From Vreelandella aquamarina (GTDB lineage Bacteria > Pseudomonadota > Gammaproteobacteria > Pseudomonadales > Halomonadaceae), in assembly GCF_020075495.1 (NCBI RefSeq), contig NZ_JABYQT010000002.1, forward strand, positions 124,001 to 188,000: 64,000 nucleotides of DNA. The letters run 5' to 3'. Made by a program: the position numbers and the translations under genes. Below are positions 42,014 through 51,172 of the stretch, piece after piece (position 1 is the stretch's first letter; the number at the start of each line of letters is the position of its first letter). The notes under the pieces were generated by a model. It worked only from the letters and a program-made list of their open reading frames with translations. It ran no database searches and was not told the origin of the DNA.

Positions 42014-42747
42014 TGCGACTGGTGCAGATTACCGATGCTCATTTACATGCCGATACCGATGCGCGTTCGCGGGCAGGTGTTCCCTGGGAGCATTTTCAAC
42101 GAGTGCTTGCTGCGGTCATGGCCGAGCGACCGGATATCATCGTATTTACCGGGGATATCAGCCAGGACGAAACGCCAGCCTCCTATGCCCTTGCCAGAGA
42201 AGCCATGGCCACGCTGCCATGTCCCTGGTTCTGGCTGCCGGGCAATCACGACCAGATTGAGCTGATGCGCGCTGAACACCCACTGCTGGACGAGGTGGAT
42301 ATGCAGCAGTGGCGTATGCTGCTGCTGAACACGCAGGTGGCAGGCCAGCCCCATGGCGAGCTGGGCAGCGAGCAGTTGATGGCGTTGGCGGCTCGGCTGG
42401 AAGCAGATGACCGGCCTACCTTGATCGCCATGCACCACCCGCCAGTAGATGTGGGAGCGGCCTGGATGGATGCCATTGGCCTGTCGGACCGTGATGCCTT
42501 CTGGCAGGTGCTGAGCGCCTATCCTCAGGTCAGGCTGGTGCTGTTTGGTCATGCGCATCAGGCCCACGCCCAGCACTTCGAGGCAGGCGAAGGCCGTATC
42601 GGGGTGTATGGGTGCCCGGCCATGTCGGACCAGTTCATGCCCGGCGCCGATGCCTTTGCCATCGATGAAGCTTCACGTCCTGGCTATCGGGTAGTCGACC
42701 TGCGCGGCGAGCAGTGGGAGACCTGGATCGAGCGCGTCGACGTTTAG
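42013..42747 (+). CDS. cpdA: 3',5'-cyclic AMP phosphodiesterase CpdA
   Basis: 244-residue calcineurin-like class III phosphodiesterase that lowers cAMP. Metal-binding motifs in order: 'TDAHLHAD', 'FTGDISQDE', 'PGNHDQ', 'MHHPP', 'FGHAHQAH'. The ATG overlaps the yqiB stop by one base (TGATG). In E. coli the cluster continues with yqiA and parE; here cysD follows instead after a 147-base gap. Confidence 0.92.
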   Translation: MRLVQITDAHLHADTDARSRAGVPWEHFQRVLAAVMAERPDIIVFTGDISQDETPASYALAREAMATLPCPWFWLPGNHDQIELMRAEHPLLDEVDMQQWRMLLLNTQVAGQPHGELGSEQLMALAARLEADDRPTLIAMHHPPVDVGAAWMDAIGLSDRDAFWQVLSAYPQVRLVLFGHAHQAHAQHFEAGEGRIGVYGCPAMSDQFMPGADAFAIDEASRPGYRVVDLRGEQWETWIERVDV

Positions 42748-42894
42748 GTGATAAAAGAATAAAAAGATAGTTATTAATTCTTTTGGGTTATTATCGACTC
42801 GGCGTTACTCTACTCACAATCAAACGTATAGCGTTTCAACTCAGCATGTACTGCAGGCTTGAATCGATCGGCTTGTTTTGTGAGGTAGCAGACC

Positions 42895-43857
42895 ATGACT
42901 CAGTTCTCCACACTCTCTTCGACGCCGCGGCGCGAGGCGCCCGGGGCGCTCAGCGCCGCGCGTCAGACCCACCTGAAACAGCTTGAAGCCGAATCCATTC
43001 ACATCATTCGTGAAGTCGCGGCTGAGTTCAGCAACCCGGTCATGATGTACTCGATCGGCAAGGACTCCTCGGTGATGCTGCATCTGGCGCGCAAGGCGTT
43101 CTACCCCGGTATACCGCCGTTCCCGCTGTTGCACGTGGATACCACCTGGAAGTTTCGCGAAATGATCGAGTTTCGCAACCGCATGGCAGCCGAGGCGGGT
43201 ATGGAGCTGATCGTGCATACCAATGAAGAGGGGCGGGCGGCCAATATCAACCCGTTCGACCATGGCAGCGCGAAATACACCGATATCATGAAGACCCAGG
43301 CGCTCAAGCAGGCGCTGGACAAGCATGGCTTCGACGCCGCCTTTGGCGGTGCCCGGCGCGATGAGGAGGCGTCGCGGGCCAAGGAGCGCGTCTACTCCTT
43401 TCGCGACAAGTACCACCGTTGGGATCCCAAGAATCAGCGCCCGGAGCTCTGGAACATCTACAACGCCAAGGTCAACAAGGGCGAGTCGATCCGCGTCTTC
43501 CCGCTCTCCAACTGGACCGAGCTCGATATCTGGCAGTACATCTATCTGGAGTCGATTCCGATCGTGCCGCTGTACTTCTCCGCCAAGCGCCCGATCGTCG
43601 AGCGTGACGGCATGCAGGTCATGGTCGATGATGACCGCCTGCCGCTGGCGCCAGGTGAAGTGCCCGAAGAGAAGTCGGTGCGCTTCAGAACGCTGGGCTG
43701 CTACCCGCTGACCGGCGCGGTGGAATCCGAAGCGGCAACGCTCCCGGAAATCATTCAGGAAATGCTCCTGACCCGCACCAGTGAGCGCAGTGGTCGCGCC
43801 ATCGATCGCGACCAGATAGGTTCCATGGAGAAGAAAAAGCGCGAGGGGTACTTCTGA
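42895..43857 (+). CDS. cysD: Sulfate adenylyltransferase small subunit CysD
   Basis: 320-residue ATP-sulfurylase catalytic subunit: sulfate + ATP to adenosine phosphosulfate. PAPS-reductase-like fold with PP-loop '[18 protein letters not shown]', '[19 protein letters not shown]', '[21 protein letters not shown]', 'LFNIYNAK'-type '[30 protein letters not shown]' and '[16 protein letters not shown]'. Upstream 147 bases are AT-rich (TTATTAATTCTTTTGGGTTA around 42772), a plausible CysB-activated promoter. Overlaps the cysN start. Confidence 0.97.
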   Translation: MTQFSTLSSTPRREAPGALSAARQTHLKQLEAESIHIIREVAAEFSNPVMMYSIGKDSSVMLHLARKAFYPGIPPFPLLHVDTTWKFREMIEFRNRMAAEAGMELIVHTNEEGRAANINPFDHGSAKYTDIMKTQALKQALDKHGFDAAFGGARRDEEASRAKERVYSFRDKYHRWDPKNQRPELWNIYNAKVNKGESIRVFPLSNWTELDIWQYIYLESIPIVPLYFSAKRPIVERDGMQVMVDDDRLPLAPGEVPEEKSVRFRTLGCYPLTGAVESEAATLPEIIQEMLLTRTSERSGRAIDRDQIGSMEKKKREGYF

Positions 43858-45278
43858 TGTCTCACCAGTCCAACTTGATCGCCGACAATATCGAGCAGTA
43901 CCTGCACGAGCACGAGAACAAGGATCTTCTGCGGTTCATTACCTGCGGCAGCGTGGACGACGGCAAGTCGACGCTGATCGGCCGCTTGCTGCACGACTCC
44001 AAGATGATCTTCGAAGATCAGCTTGCGGCGATTACCCAGGCCTCCAAGACCAGCGGCACCACCGGGGATGCGGTGGATCTGGCGCTGCTGGTCGATGGCC
44101 TGCAGTCCGAGCGCGAGCAGGGCATTACCATCGATGTCGCCTACCGGTTCTTCTCTACCGACAAGCGCAAGTTCATCATTGCCGACACGCCGGGGCACGA
44201 GCAGTACACGCGCAACATGGCCACCGGCGCTTCCACCGCGAGCCTGGCGATCATTCTGATCGATGCGCGCTATGGCGTGCAGACCCAGACACGTCGTCAC
44301 AGCTTCATTGCCGACCTGCTGGGTATTCAGCATCTGGTGATCGCGGTCAACAAGATGGATTTGATGGGCTTTTCCGAGCAGCGCTTCAACGAAATCGTCG
44401 AAGAGTACCGCACCTTTGCCACCAATCTTCAGGCAAGCGACATCCGGTTCGTGCCACTGTCGGCACTCAATGGCGACAACGTCGTCAACCGCAGCGAACA
44501 GACGCCTTGGTACAGTGGCGAAACGCTGATCGAGCTTCTCGAAAACACCGAGATCAGCCGCGACCAGAACCTGAGCGATCTGCGCCTGCCGGTACAGTAC
44601 GTGAACCGGCCGAATCTGGATTTCCGCGGCTACTGCGGCACCCTGGCTGCCGGCGTGCTGCGCCCGGGGCAGGCAGTGAAAGCGCTGCCTTCTGGCAAGA
44701 CGTCCAAAGTGGCACGCGTGGTTACCTACGATGGCGATTTGAGCGAGGCTTACCCGGGCCAGGCGATTACCGTCACCCTGGAAGACGAGATTGATATCTC
44801 TCGCGGCGACTGGCTGGTAAGCGCCGAGGCCGAGGTGCCGCTCTCCAACGCCTTGACCGCCGATATCGTATGGATGCACGAGACGCCGCTGACGCCGGGC
44901 AAGCTTTATGACTTCAAGCTTGCCACCCGCGACCTTTCCGGTCAGGTGCGGGCCATCGAGTATCAGGTGGACGTCAATACGCTCGAAAAACACTCAACGG
45001 ATGCGCTGGAGCTGAACGCCATCGCGCGCTGCGAAGTGGAGCTGACCGCGGCCATTCCGGTGGATGACTACCGCACCAGCCCCGGTACCGGCAGCTTCAT
45101 CATCATTGACCGATTGACCAACGTGACCGTCGGGGCGGGGATGATACGCGCGGTGGCATCCAGTGAGGGCAGCAATGCGCCCACCACCGACTGGGCTGCT
45201 TTCGAGCGTGACCTGAACGCGCTGGTCAGAAAGCATTTCCCGCACTGGGAGGCCAAGGATATTCGCGAGCTGTTCTAG
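43857..45278 (+). CDS. cysN: Sulfate adenylyltransferase large subunit CysN (GTPase)
   Basis: 473-residue EF-Tu-like GTPase that drives CysD. G1 GSVDDGKST at 31-39, '[11 protein letters not shown]', G3 DTPGHEQY, G4 NKMD, then beta-barrel domains. It ends without a CysC (APS kinase) domain, so this is CysN, not CysNC; a separate cysC or direct APS reduction must exist elsewhere. The operon closes with a strong terminator at 45297-45333. Confidence 0.97.
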   Translation: MSHQSNLIADNIEQYLHEHENKDLLRFITCGSVDDGKSTLIGRLLHDSKMIFEDQLAAITQASKTSGTTGDAVDLALLVDGLQSEREQGITIDVAYRFFSTDKRKFIIADTPGHEQYTRNMATGASTASLAIILIDARYGVQTQTRRHSFIADLLGIQHLVIAVNKMDLMGFSEQRFNEIVEEYRTFATNLQASDIRFVPLSALNGDNVVNRSEQTPWYSGETLIELLENTEISRDQNLSDLRLPVQYVNRPNLDFRGYCGTLAAGVLRPGQAVKALPSGKTSKVARVVTYDGDLSEAYPGQAITVTLEDEIDISRGDWLVSAEAEVPLSNALTADIVWMHETPLTPGKLYDFKLATRDLSGQVRAIEYQVDVNTLEKHSTDALELNAIARCEVELTAAIPVDDYRTSPGTGSFIIIDRLTNVTVGAGMIRAVASSEGSNAPTTDWAAFERDLNALVRKHFPHWEAKDIRELF

Positions 45279-45296
45279 ATCGAATGTCTGAAAGGC

Positions 45297-45333
45297 AAAA
45301 GCCGCCGCTATCACTAGCGGCGGCTTTTTTTTT
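45297..45333. terminator. Bidirectional terminator between cysN and tupA
   Basis: Stem arms AAAAGCCGCCGCTA (45297-45310) and the complement at 45315-45328 with a four-base loop, followed by a long T-run on the plus strand and by Ts on the minus strand. Serves both convergent operons. Confidence 0.92.
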
Positions 45334-45342
45334 GCGCTTGGC

Positions 45343-46152
45343 TTACTTGGCGTTCGGGAAGAACAGCTGCTGGCCGTTGACTTCGAAATCGGCAATGGCC
45401 TGCTGGCCCTCGTCAGACAGCAGCCACTTGTGCCACTCGTTGGCCAGGTCCTGCTTCAGGTACGGATTGTTCTCGGTGGACAGCAGCAGGCTGCCATACT
45501 GGTTGAACAGCGCTTCATCGCCTTCGAACAGCAGGGTCAAATCCTGCGGGTTCTCGAACGCGACCCAAGTGGCACGATCAGTAAAGGTGTAGGCATTCAT
45601 GCCGGCGGCGGTGTTGAGCGTCTGGCCCATGCCGCTGCCCAGCTCGCGGTACCACTCGCCCTGGGCGGTCACGCCTGCGTCTTCCCACATGCGTAGCTCG
45701 GCGCGGTTGGTGCCGCTGTCGTCGCCGCGGGAGGCGAAGGGCGACTCGCTCTCGGCGATCAGCGCAAAGGCCTCTGCCGCGCTTTCACTATCGCGAATCC
45801 CGGCCGGGTCGTCGCTGGGGCCTACCAGCACGAAGTCGTTGTACATCACATCCTGGCGCTCGGTGGCGTAGCCGTCGGCCACGAACTGCTCTTCACCGGC
45901 AGTATCGTGAACCAGGAGGCTGTCGGCATCGCCGCGACGGGCAATCTCGAATGCCTGACCGGTACCTACCGCGACCACTCGAACATCGATGCCGGTGGCA
46001 TCGGTGAACGCAGGGATGATGGCATCGAACAGGCCTGAGTTCTCGGTGGAGGTGGTGGAGGCCAGCGTGATGAAGTCATCCTCGGCGAGCAGCGAGGCGC
46101 TCCAGGAAAGGCTGATCAAGCCGGCGGTTACCATGGTTGTCATTTTCTGCAT
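45343..46152 (-). CDS. tupA: Tungstate ABC transporter substrate-binding protein TupA
   Basis: 269 residues from ATG 46152, with AGGAG seven bases upstream. Signal peptide to about residue 24 (SLSWSASLLA-ED). Oxyanion-binding TupA pattern 'ITLASTTSTENSGLFDAIIPAF' and 'DADSLLVHDTAGEEQFVADGY', 'YNDFVLVGP', 'FASRGDDSGTNRAELRMW', 'TFTDRATWVAF'. These signatures separate tungstate (TupA) receptors from molybdate (ModA) ones. Third gene of tupB-tupC-tupA, an order in which the receptor is last. Confidence 0.9.
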   Translation of the reverse strand: MQKMTTMVTAGLISLSWSASLLAEDDFITLASTTSTENSGLFDAIIPAFTDATGIDVRVVAVGTGQAFEIARRGDADSLLVHDTAGEEQFVADGYATERQDVMYNDFVLVGPSDDPAGIRDSESAAEAFALIAESESPFASRGDDSGTNRAELRMWEDAGVTAQGEWYRELGSGMGQTLNTAAGMNAYTFTDRATWVAFENPQDLTLLFEGDEALFNQYGSLLLSTENNPYLKQDLANEWHKWLLSDEGQQAIADFEVNGQQLFFPNAK

Positions 46153-46187
46153 GCGTCTGCTCCTTGCTGATGGTGGGGGCTGCGTGG

Positions 46188-46910
46188 TCACCACACAAGC
46201 TCTCCCCGAATAAAGGCGGCTGCCTCGGGCGAATGCGGTATATCGAAAAAGCGATCTGCAGGGGTGTGCTCCAGTGCCTGCCCGCCGTACATGAAAATGA
46301 TGTCATCGGCCAGGCGGCGTGCCTGATGAAGATCGTGGGTCGCCATGATGATGCGCGTGCCCTGCTGGTGAAAAGCGTTGACCGCGTCTTCCACCGCCTT
46401 GATGGCGGCGGGGTCCAGGGCCGAGGTGGGCTCATCCAGAAACAGCACGGATGGATCGAGCAGCCAGGCTCTGGCAAGCGCCAGGCGCTGCTGCTCACCG
46501 CCGGAAAGTACCCGCGCCGGGCGCTTGGACAGGGCAGCGAGGCCGAAACGCTCCAGCACATCGAGCGCGCGCGCCTTGCGCTGGGCGCGTGGCACTCGAC
46601 GAATCGCCAGCACGTAGGTCAGGTTTTCCAGCGCCGAGCGGCGCAGCAGTACCGGGCGCTGAAATACCATGGCTTGGACCGGGGTGGCGCCTTGCCAGCG
46701 AACCTGGCCGCCGCTGGGGCGCAAAAGCCCATGGGCCAGGCGCATCAGCAGGCTTTTGCCCGCACCGTTAGGACCCATGATCAGGGTGCGGCGGCAGCCG
46801 GAAAACGTCACGCTGGTTGGCATCAGTAGGCGGTGGCCACGGTGTTCGAAACGTACCTGATCAAAATGAAGAGGGGCGATGTCCGTGGATATGGTCGTTT
46901 CAACATTCAT
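46188..46910 (-). CDS. tupC: Tungstate ABC transporter ATP-binding protein TupC
   Basis: 240-residue ABC ATPase. Walker A GPNGAGKS (about 46-53), Q-loop 'MVFQRPVLL', signature LSGGEQQR, Walker B VLFLDEPTS, switch 'ATHDLHQ'. The start overlaps the end of tupB by four bases. Energises uptake of tungstate via TupB; in the cell tungstate could supply W-dependent enzymes such as formate or aldehyde oxidoreductases, none of which is in the window. Confidence 0.9.
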   Translation of the reverse strand: MNVETTISTDIAPLHFDQVRFEHRGHRLLMPTSVTFSGCRRTLIMGPNGAGKSLLMRLAHGLLRPSGGQVRWQGATPVQAMVFQRPVLLRRSALENLTYVLAIRRVPRAQRKARALDVLERFGLAALSKRPARVLSGGEQQRLALARAWLLDPSVLFLDEPTSALDPAAIKAVEDAVNAFHQQGTRIIMATHDLHQARRLADDIIFMYGGQALEHTPADRFFDIPHSPEAAAFIRGELVW

Positions 46911-47611
46911 CCCAGGCGCCTTTTGGCCATTTCACTGACCACATGGGCCAGCGCGTTGATCAGGGTGACCAGGCTCAGCAGGATAATGCCCAGGCCAAGT
47001 GCGAGCGGCAGGTTGCCCTTGCTGGTTTCCAGCACGATGCTGGTGGTCATGACTCGGGTGACGCCATCGATATTGCCGCCCACGATCATGACGGCCCCTA
47101 CCTCGGCACTGGCGCGGCCAAAGCCTGCCAGAATCACGGTCAGAAGACCGAAGCGGGCATCCCAGAGCAGCGTCGGGATCATGCGCAGCGGCCTTACGCC
47201 CAGCGAGTGCAATTGCTCGGCGTACTCCTGGTGCAGTGACTCTATCTGCTGGCGTGTCAGGGCAGCAATGATGGGCAGCACCAGAATGACCTGTGCCACC
47301 ACCATGGCGCCTGGCGTAAACAGCAACCCCCAATGACCCAGGGGCCCGGCACGCGAAAGCAACAGGTAGACGCAAAGCCCGGCCACCACCGGCGGCAAGC
47401 CCATGAGAGCATTGAGCATCACGATGACGATATTGCGCCCTGGAAAGCGCCACAGGGCGAGGGCAGCACCGAGCGGCAAGGCCAGCAGGCTGGCCAGCGC
47501 CACGGCAATAAGCGATACCTGAAGCGACAAGGCGACAATATCGAAAAGCCTGTGATCCATTCCCAGAATCAAGGTGAGTGCCGTATAGAAAGGGTTATCG
47601 CTTGCCGACAT
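46907..47611 (-). CDS. tupB: Tungstate ABC transporter permease TupB
   Basis: 234-residue inner-membrane permease with about five or six helices and the EAA loop 'EYAEQLHSLGVRPLRMIPTLLWDARFGLL'. 'FGRASAEVGAVMIVGGNIDGVTRVMTTSIVLETSKGNL' is characteristic of the TupB/ModB-like group. First gene of the operon; its promoter region (47612-47720) is shared with the divergent regulator gene. Confidence 0.9.
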   Translation of the reverse strand: MSASDNPFYTALTLILGMDHRLFDIVALSLQVSLIAVALASLLALPLGAALALWRFPGRNIVIVMLNALMGLPPVVAGLCVYLLLSRAGPLGHWGLLFTPGAMVVAQVILVLPIIAALTRQQIESLHQEYAEQLHSLGVRPLRMIPTLLWDARFGLLTVILAGFGRASAEVGAVMIVGGNIDGVTRVMTTSIVLETSKGNLPLALGLGIILLSLVTLINALAHVVSEMAKRRLG

Positions 47612-47683
47612 GATGTTCCGCAGGGTTATGTTTCAAGCCGGCATTATTTACGTTATGTTAGCTAAATGCACTGATGCCTGAAA

Positions 47684-47702
47684 TATATGCAGCTATATGC
47701 AG
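47684..47702. promoter_or_regulatory. Tandem TATATGCAG repeats in the tupB/regulator divergent promoter
   Basis: TATATGCAG at 47684-47692 and again at 47694-47702, one helical turn apart, 18 bases before the regulator start. A second pair, GTTATGTT at 47625-47632 and 47652-47659, lies nearer tupB. Candidate binding sites for the HTH/binding-protein regulator. Confidence 0.5.
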
Positions 47703-47720
47703 TAAAATGAGGGGTTGACC

Positions 47721-48602
47721 ATGTCAAGGGAGTATCTGACGACCAGCGAAGTGGCTGACTATCTACGCCTCAAGGAGCGCAAGGTATACGATCTGGTACG
47801 TCAGGGGCAGATCCCCTGTAGCCGGGCAACGGGAAAGCTGCTGTTTCCTCGTCAGCAGATTGATATGTGGTTGCTCAATCATCTGGAGGGCGATCAGGCT
47901 CAGCGCTTGGCGCTGCCTGCGGTGCTGGCCGGCAGCCAGGACCCGCTCTTGGAGTGGGCGGTGCGTGAAAGCGCCAGCGAGCTTGCGCTGCTTTGCCATG
48001 GCAGCTGGGATGGCGTGCGCCGCCTGGTCGATGGCAAGGCAATGCTGGCCGGTGTGCACCTGCTTCATCCCGAGACACAGCGCTACAACGACCCCGCCGT
48101 GCTGGGTCTTGGCGGTATGCGCGACCTGATCATCCTGCACTGGGCAGTGCGGCGTCAGGGGCTGCTGGTAGCACCGGGCAATCCGCTGGGCATCCAGTCG
48201 CTCCAGGATATTGTCCGCAAGGAGTTGACGGTGGCCCATCGGCAGCTCGATGCCGGCGCCGCGCAGTTGCTTGAATGCCTGCTCGACAACGCCGCCATCG
48301 ACCCACGTCAAATTGGCTGGGCGCCTCATGCCTCGCAAAGTGAAGATGATCTGGCGCTCAGCATTCGCCAAGGGGATGCTGATGTAGGGCTGGGTGTCGA
48401 GGCTGCCGCGCGTCGCCAGCAGCTTTCGTTCATTGCCCTGCACGAGGAGTCGTTTGATCTTTTGATGCCTCGCCGAAGCTATTTCGAACCGCCGATCCAG
48501 GCCCTGATCGCGTTTACCCGGCAGACGCGTTTCAAGCAGCAGGCCGAGGCATTGGGGGGCTACGATATTCGTCGGTTGGGCTGCGTGTTGTACAACGCTT
48601 GA
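47721..48602 (+). CDS. One-component regulator: excisionase-type HTH fused to a ModA/TupA-like substrate-binding domain
   Basis: 293 residues from ATG 47721 (GAGGGG six bases upstream). N-terminal MerR/excisionase-like HTH: 'YLTTSEVADYLRLKERKVYDLVRQGQIPCSRATGKLLFPRQQIDMWL' (residues 6-52). The rest (about 70-290) resembles a cytoplasmic periplasmic-binding-protein domain ('LLCHGSWDGVRRLVDGKAMLAGVHLLHPET', 'GLLVAPGNPLGIQSLQDI', 'QGDADVGLGVEAAARRQQLSFIALHEESFDLLMPR'), the type used to sense molybdate or tungstate. Divergent from tupBCA, so it most likely controls tungstate uptake. ModE-like in role but different in architecture. Confidence 0.85.
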   Translation: MSREYLTTSEVADYLRLKERKVYDLVRQGQIPCSRATGKLLFPRQQIDMWLLNHLEGDQAQRLALPAVLAGSQDPLLEWAVRESASELALLCHGSWDGVRRLVDGKAMLAGVHLLHPETQRYNDPAVLGLGGMRDLIILHWAVRRQGLLVAPGNPLGIQSLQDIVRKELTVAHRQLDAGAAQLLECLLDNAAIDPRQIGWAPHASQSEDDLALSIRQGDADVGLGVEAAARRQQLSFIALHEESFDLLMPRRSYFEPPIQALIAFTRQTRFKQQAEALGGYDIRRLGCVLYNA

Positions 48603-48720
48603 GCACGTCGTTACTGGCCCGGTTCGGTTTCCATGCTTGACGATTATACATGATGGTCCACACTGTTAAGGCGTTGGTTAACACAGCCAGCGCCAACCTC
48701 ATCACGAAATGGAGAGCATG

Positions 48721-49284
48721 ATGAATCAAGCATTAAACGGTAAACGCGTTGCAATTTTGTCCGCTGATGGTTTTGAAGAGTCCGAACTGAGCGTGCCGCG
48801 GGCAGCGCTTCAAAAAGCAGGCGTCGAGGTACATGTAATTACGCCTGAAGGTAAAGGTATTCGTGCCTGGGCCGAAACCGAATGGGGTGACACCTACGAA
48901 GCCGACAAGGCGCTGTCTGACGTCAACGAATCTGACTACCACGGCCTTGTACTGCCAGGTGGCCTGTTCAACCCGGATGAGCTGCGCATGAACGACGACG
49001 CCTTGAGCTTCGTGAAAGCGTTCTTCCAGGCGGGCAAGCCGGTTGCCGCTATCTGCCACGCGCCTTGGATCCTGATTAACGCAGGCGTTGTAGAAGGCCG
49101 CAAGATGACCTCGGTGCCAAGCGTGGCCCAAGACCTGCGCAATGCCGGTGCCAACTGGGTAGACGAGGCCGTGGTGTGTGATAACGCCCTGGTCACCAGC
49201 CGCACCCCGAAAGATCTGGATGCGTTTAACGCCAAGCTCCTCGAAGAGCTACAGGAAGGTCGCCATTCAGGCCAGCACGCCTAA
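48721..49284 (+). CDS. PfpI/YhbO-family DJ-1 superfamily protein (protease/deglycase-like)
   Basis: 187 residues from ATG 48721 (GGAG six bases upstream; ATGs at 48709 and 48718 precede it). DJ-1/PfpI fold: Glu20 in 'DGFEESEL', nucleophile elbow 'AAICHAPWILI' with Cys112-His113, 'LVLPGGLFNPDELRMNDDALSFVKAFF', 'MTSVPSVAQDLRNAGANWVDEAVVCDNALVTSR'. Family members act as stress-induced cysteine peptidases or glyoxal/deglycase enzymes; activity is debated. Stop shares a base with the next gene, suggesting coupling to the App1-domain protein. Confidence 0.9.
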   Translation: MNQALNGKRVAILSADGFEESELSVPRAALQKAGVEVHVITPEGKGIRAWAETEWGDTYEADKALSDVNESDYHGLVLPGGLFNPDELRMNDDALSFVKAFFQAGKPVAAICHAPWILINAGVVEGRKMTSVPSVAQDLRNAGANWVDEAVVCDNALVTSRTPKDLDAFNAKLLEELQEGRHSGQHA

Positions 49285-50420
49285 TGTCCTGGCTGACGCC
49301 GTGGACGAGCTTTTTCAAAAGGCTTGTCCACGTTATCGCAAAACCCATGAAGCGAGACCGTGGTCATGGGGGGATGATGGTACATCCCTACCGTGGTTAC
49401 GGTTCTTCTGATGAAGTATTCGTCATGGGGCGAGTGTTTCGTCAAGCTGCACTCGGCCGCGCCATCCCCCGGCGCGGTATCCTTCGTGACACGGCCGATG
49501 TCACCCGGCGTATCTTTCGCCGCGGTCTTGCCAATGCGCAGGTCGACATTCGGATTGGTAAAAACGAGCTGACCCTCGCGACGGATCGCGACGGCTACTT
49601 CGACGCCCACCTGCCGATTACTCATTCACTTCCCATCGACGTCTCCTGGCATCGAGCGGATATTCATGTACGGGCAGAAGGGCAGTCACCGGTACGTACC
49701 GATGTAGAGGTATACATTCCGCCGCCGGAAACGGACCTGCTGGTCATCAGTGATATCGATGATACGGTGATGTTCACCGGTGTCGCGGAAAAGCTGAAGA
49801 TGCTTTATCGCCTGTTCGTGCGTAAACCGCACCGCCGCACGGCGTTTCCTGGCGTGGCTTCGCTTTATCAGGCCCTGCACCGTGGCGAAACTGAAAAGGC
49901 CGAACGTCCCATCCTGTATGTTTCGCGGGGGCCGTGGGCCATCTACGAGATGCTGGAAGCGTTTTTCCAGCTCAACCGCATTCCCGTCGGGCCGATTCTG
50001 TTTCTTCGCGAATGGGGAATTTCGCTACGCCATCCCTGGCCGCGTAAGGCTGAAGCGCACAAGCGTATGCTGATTGATCGCATGCTCACGCTGTTCGACG
50101 AACTGCCGTGCATTTTGATTGGCGACAGTGGCCAGCATGACCCGGAAGTGTATACCGAAATCGTCAAGGCCTATCCCGGCCGTATCAAGGCGATCTATAT
50201 CCGCCGTGTGGACAAGGACCCGAAGCGTGAACAGGCCATCCAGCGCCTGCACGATGAGCTTGCCGATACCGACTGCGAGCTGGTGCTGGCCCCGGACAGT
50301 ATACTGATTGCCGAGCATGCCCACGCCAATGGCGATATTTCTGCTCGTGGCCTCGAGGCCGTTATTCGAGATGTCAAAGAGCATCGTGAAGAAGAGCGCC
50401 GCGAAGCCAGAGGGTGTTGA
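49284..50420 (+). CDS. App1/DUF2183 lipin-like phosphatase-domain protein
   Basis: 378 residues. N-terminal part (about 40-145) is a beta-rich domain ('RIFRRGLANAQVDIRIGKNELTLATDRDGYFDAHLP'), then an App1 (DUF2183) HAD-like catalytic domain with 'VISDIDDTVMFTG' at about 154-166 (DxDxT motif), 'FPGVASLYQALH', 'LYVSRGPWAIYEMLEAFF', 'HKRMLIDRMLTLF' and 'CILIGDSGQHDPEVYTEIV'. In yeast App1 is a phosphatidate phosphatase; bacterial members are mostly uncharacterised, so lipid-phosphate hydrolysis is an inference. No transmembrane segment. Translation is coupled to the PfpI-family gene. Confidence 0.88.
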   Translation: MSWLTPWTSFFKRLVHVIAKPMKRDRGHGGMMVHPYRGYGSSDEVFVMGRVFRQAALGRAIPRRGILRDTADVTRRIFRRGLANAQVDIRIGKNELTLATDRDGYFDAHLPITHSLPIDVSWHRADIHVRAEGQSPVRTDVEVYIPPPETDLLVISDIDDTVMFTGVAEKLKMLYRLFVRKPHRRTAFPGVASLYQALHRGETEKAERPILYVSRGPWAIYEMLEAFFQLNRIPVGPILFLREWGISLRHPWPRKAEAHKRMLIDRMLTLFDELPCILIGDSGQHDPEVYTEIVKAYPGRIKAIYIRRVDKDPKREQAIQRLHDELADTDCELVLAPDSILIAEHAHANGDISARGLEAVIRDVKEHREEERREARGC

Positions 50421-50482
50421 GGTGTTGCACACTCGGCGTACGTGGTAAAACGGCTGCTCAAACTACCGGGTAACCCAATACC

Positions 50483-51157
50483 ATGCTCGTTGTGCTCCTC
50501 CTTTTCGTTCTGGCCATTTTCGTTCTGCCCAATGTATGGGCCAAATGGGTGCTCGAAAGGCATCGTAAAGGGCGTGAAGACTACCCCGGTAGCGGCGCCG
50601 AGCTTGCCGAGCATCTGCTGCGCCGTCTGGGAATAGAAGGTGCCACGGTAGAGCGCACCGAACACGGCGACCACTACGACCCGCAGGCGCGCTGCGTGCG
50701 GCTTGCAGACGAGCACTACGATGGCCGTTCGCTGACCGCGGTAACGGTGGCCGCCCACGAAGTAGGCCACGCCCTTCAGCATCATCAGGGCTACGCACCG
50801 CTGATGGCGCGTAGCCGCCTGGTCAATGTGGCTCAAAAGGCCGAAAAACTCGGCGCGTTACTGATGATGGCTGCTCCCTTCCTGTTTCTGCTCACGCGTG
50901 TGCCCGGCGGGCTGGCGCTGGTAATCGCCATGGCTGTCATCAGCTTTGGCACCGCCGCCATCGTGCATCTGGTTACCCTGCCGGTGGAGTTCGATGCCAG
51001 CTTCAACCGCGCGCTGCCGCTTTTGAAAGAGTACGTGCCGCCTTACGACATGCCGGGCGCCCGGCACGTGCTCACCGCCTGCGCCTTTACCTACGTGGCT
51101 GCCTCGCTTGCCAGCATCTTGAACCTGGGGCGCTGGCTGGTGATTCTGCGTCGGTAA
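50483..51157 (+). CDS. Membrane zinc metallopeptidase (YugP/Zn_peptidase_2 family)
   Basis: 224 residues. One N-terminal transmembrane helix (1-20), HEVGH zinc motif at 92-96 preceded by 'SLTAVTVAA', a pair of helices at about 125-165, and 'LPVEFDASFNRALPLL', the YugP hallmark. The C-terminus has another hydrophobic segment. Family is common but the substrate is unknown. Convergent with cmoB, 15 bases between stops. Confidence 0.9.
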   Translation: MLVVLLLFVLAIFVLPNVWAKWVLERHRKGREDYPGSGAELAEHLLRRLGIEGATVERTEHGDHYDPQARCVRLADEHYDGRSLTAVTVAAHEVGHALQHHQGYAPLMARSRLVNVAQKAEKLGALLMMAAPFLFLLTRVPGGLALVIAMAVISFGTAAIVHLVTLPVEFDASFNRALPLLKEYVPPYDMPGARHVLTACAFTYVAASLASILNLGRWLVILRR

Positions 51158-51172
51158 TATGATCAACTGAGC

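Noticed and set aside
43857-45278. CysNC fusion (with APS kinase)
   Set aside because: The protein stops at 473 residues after the EF-Tu-like barrels; no CysC P-loop follows.
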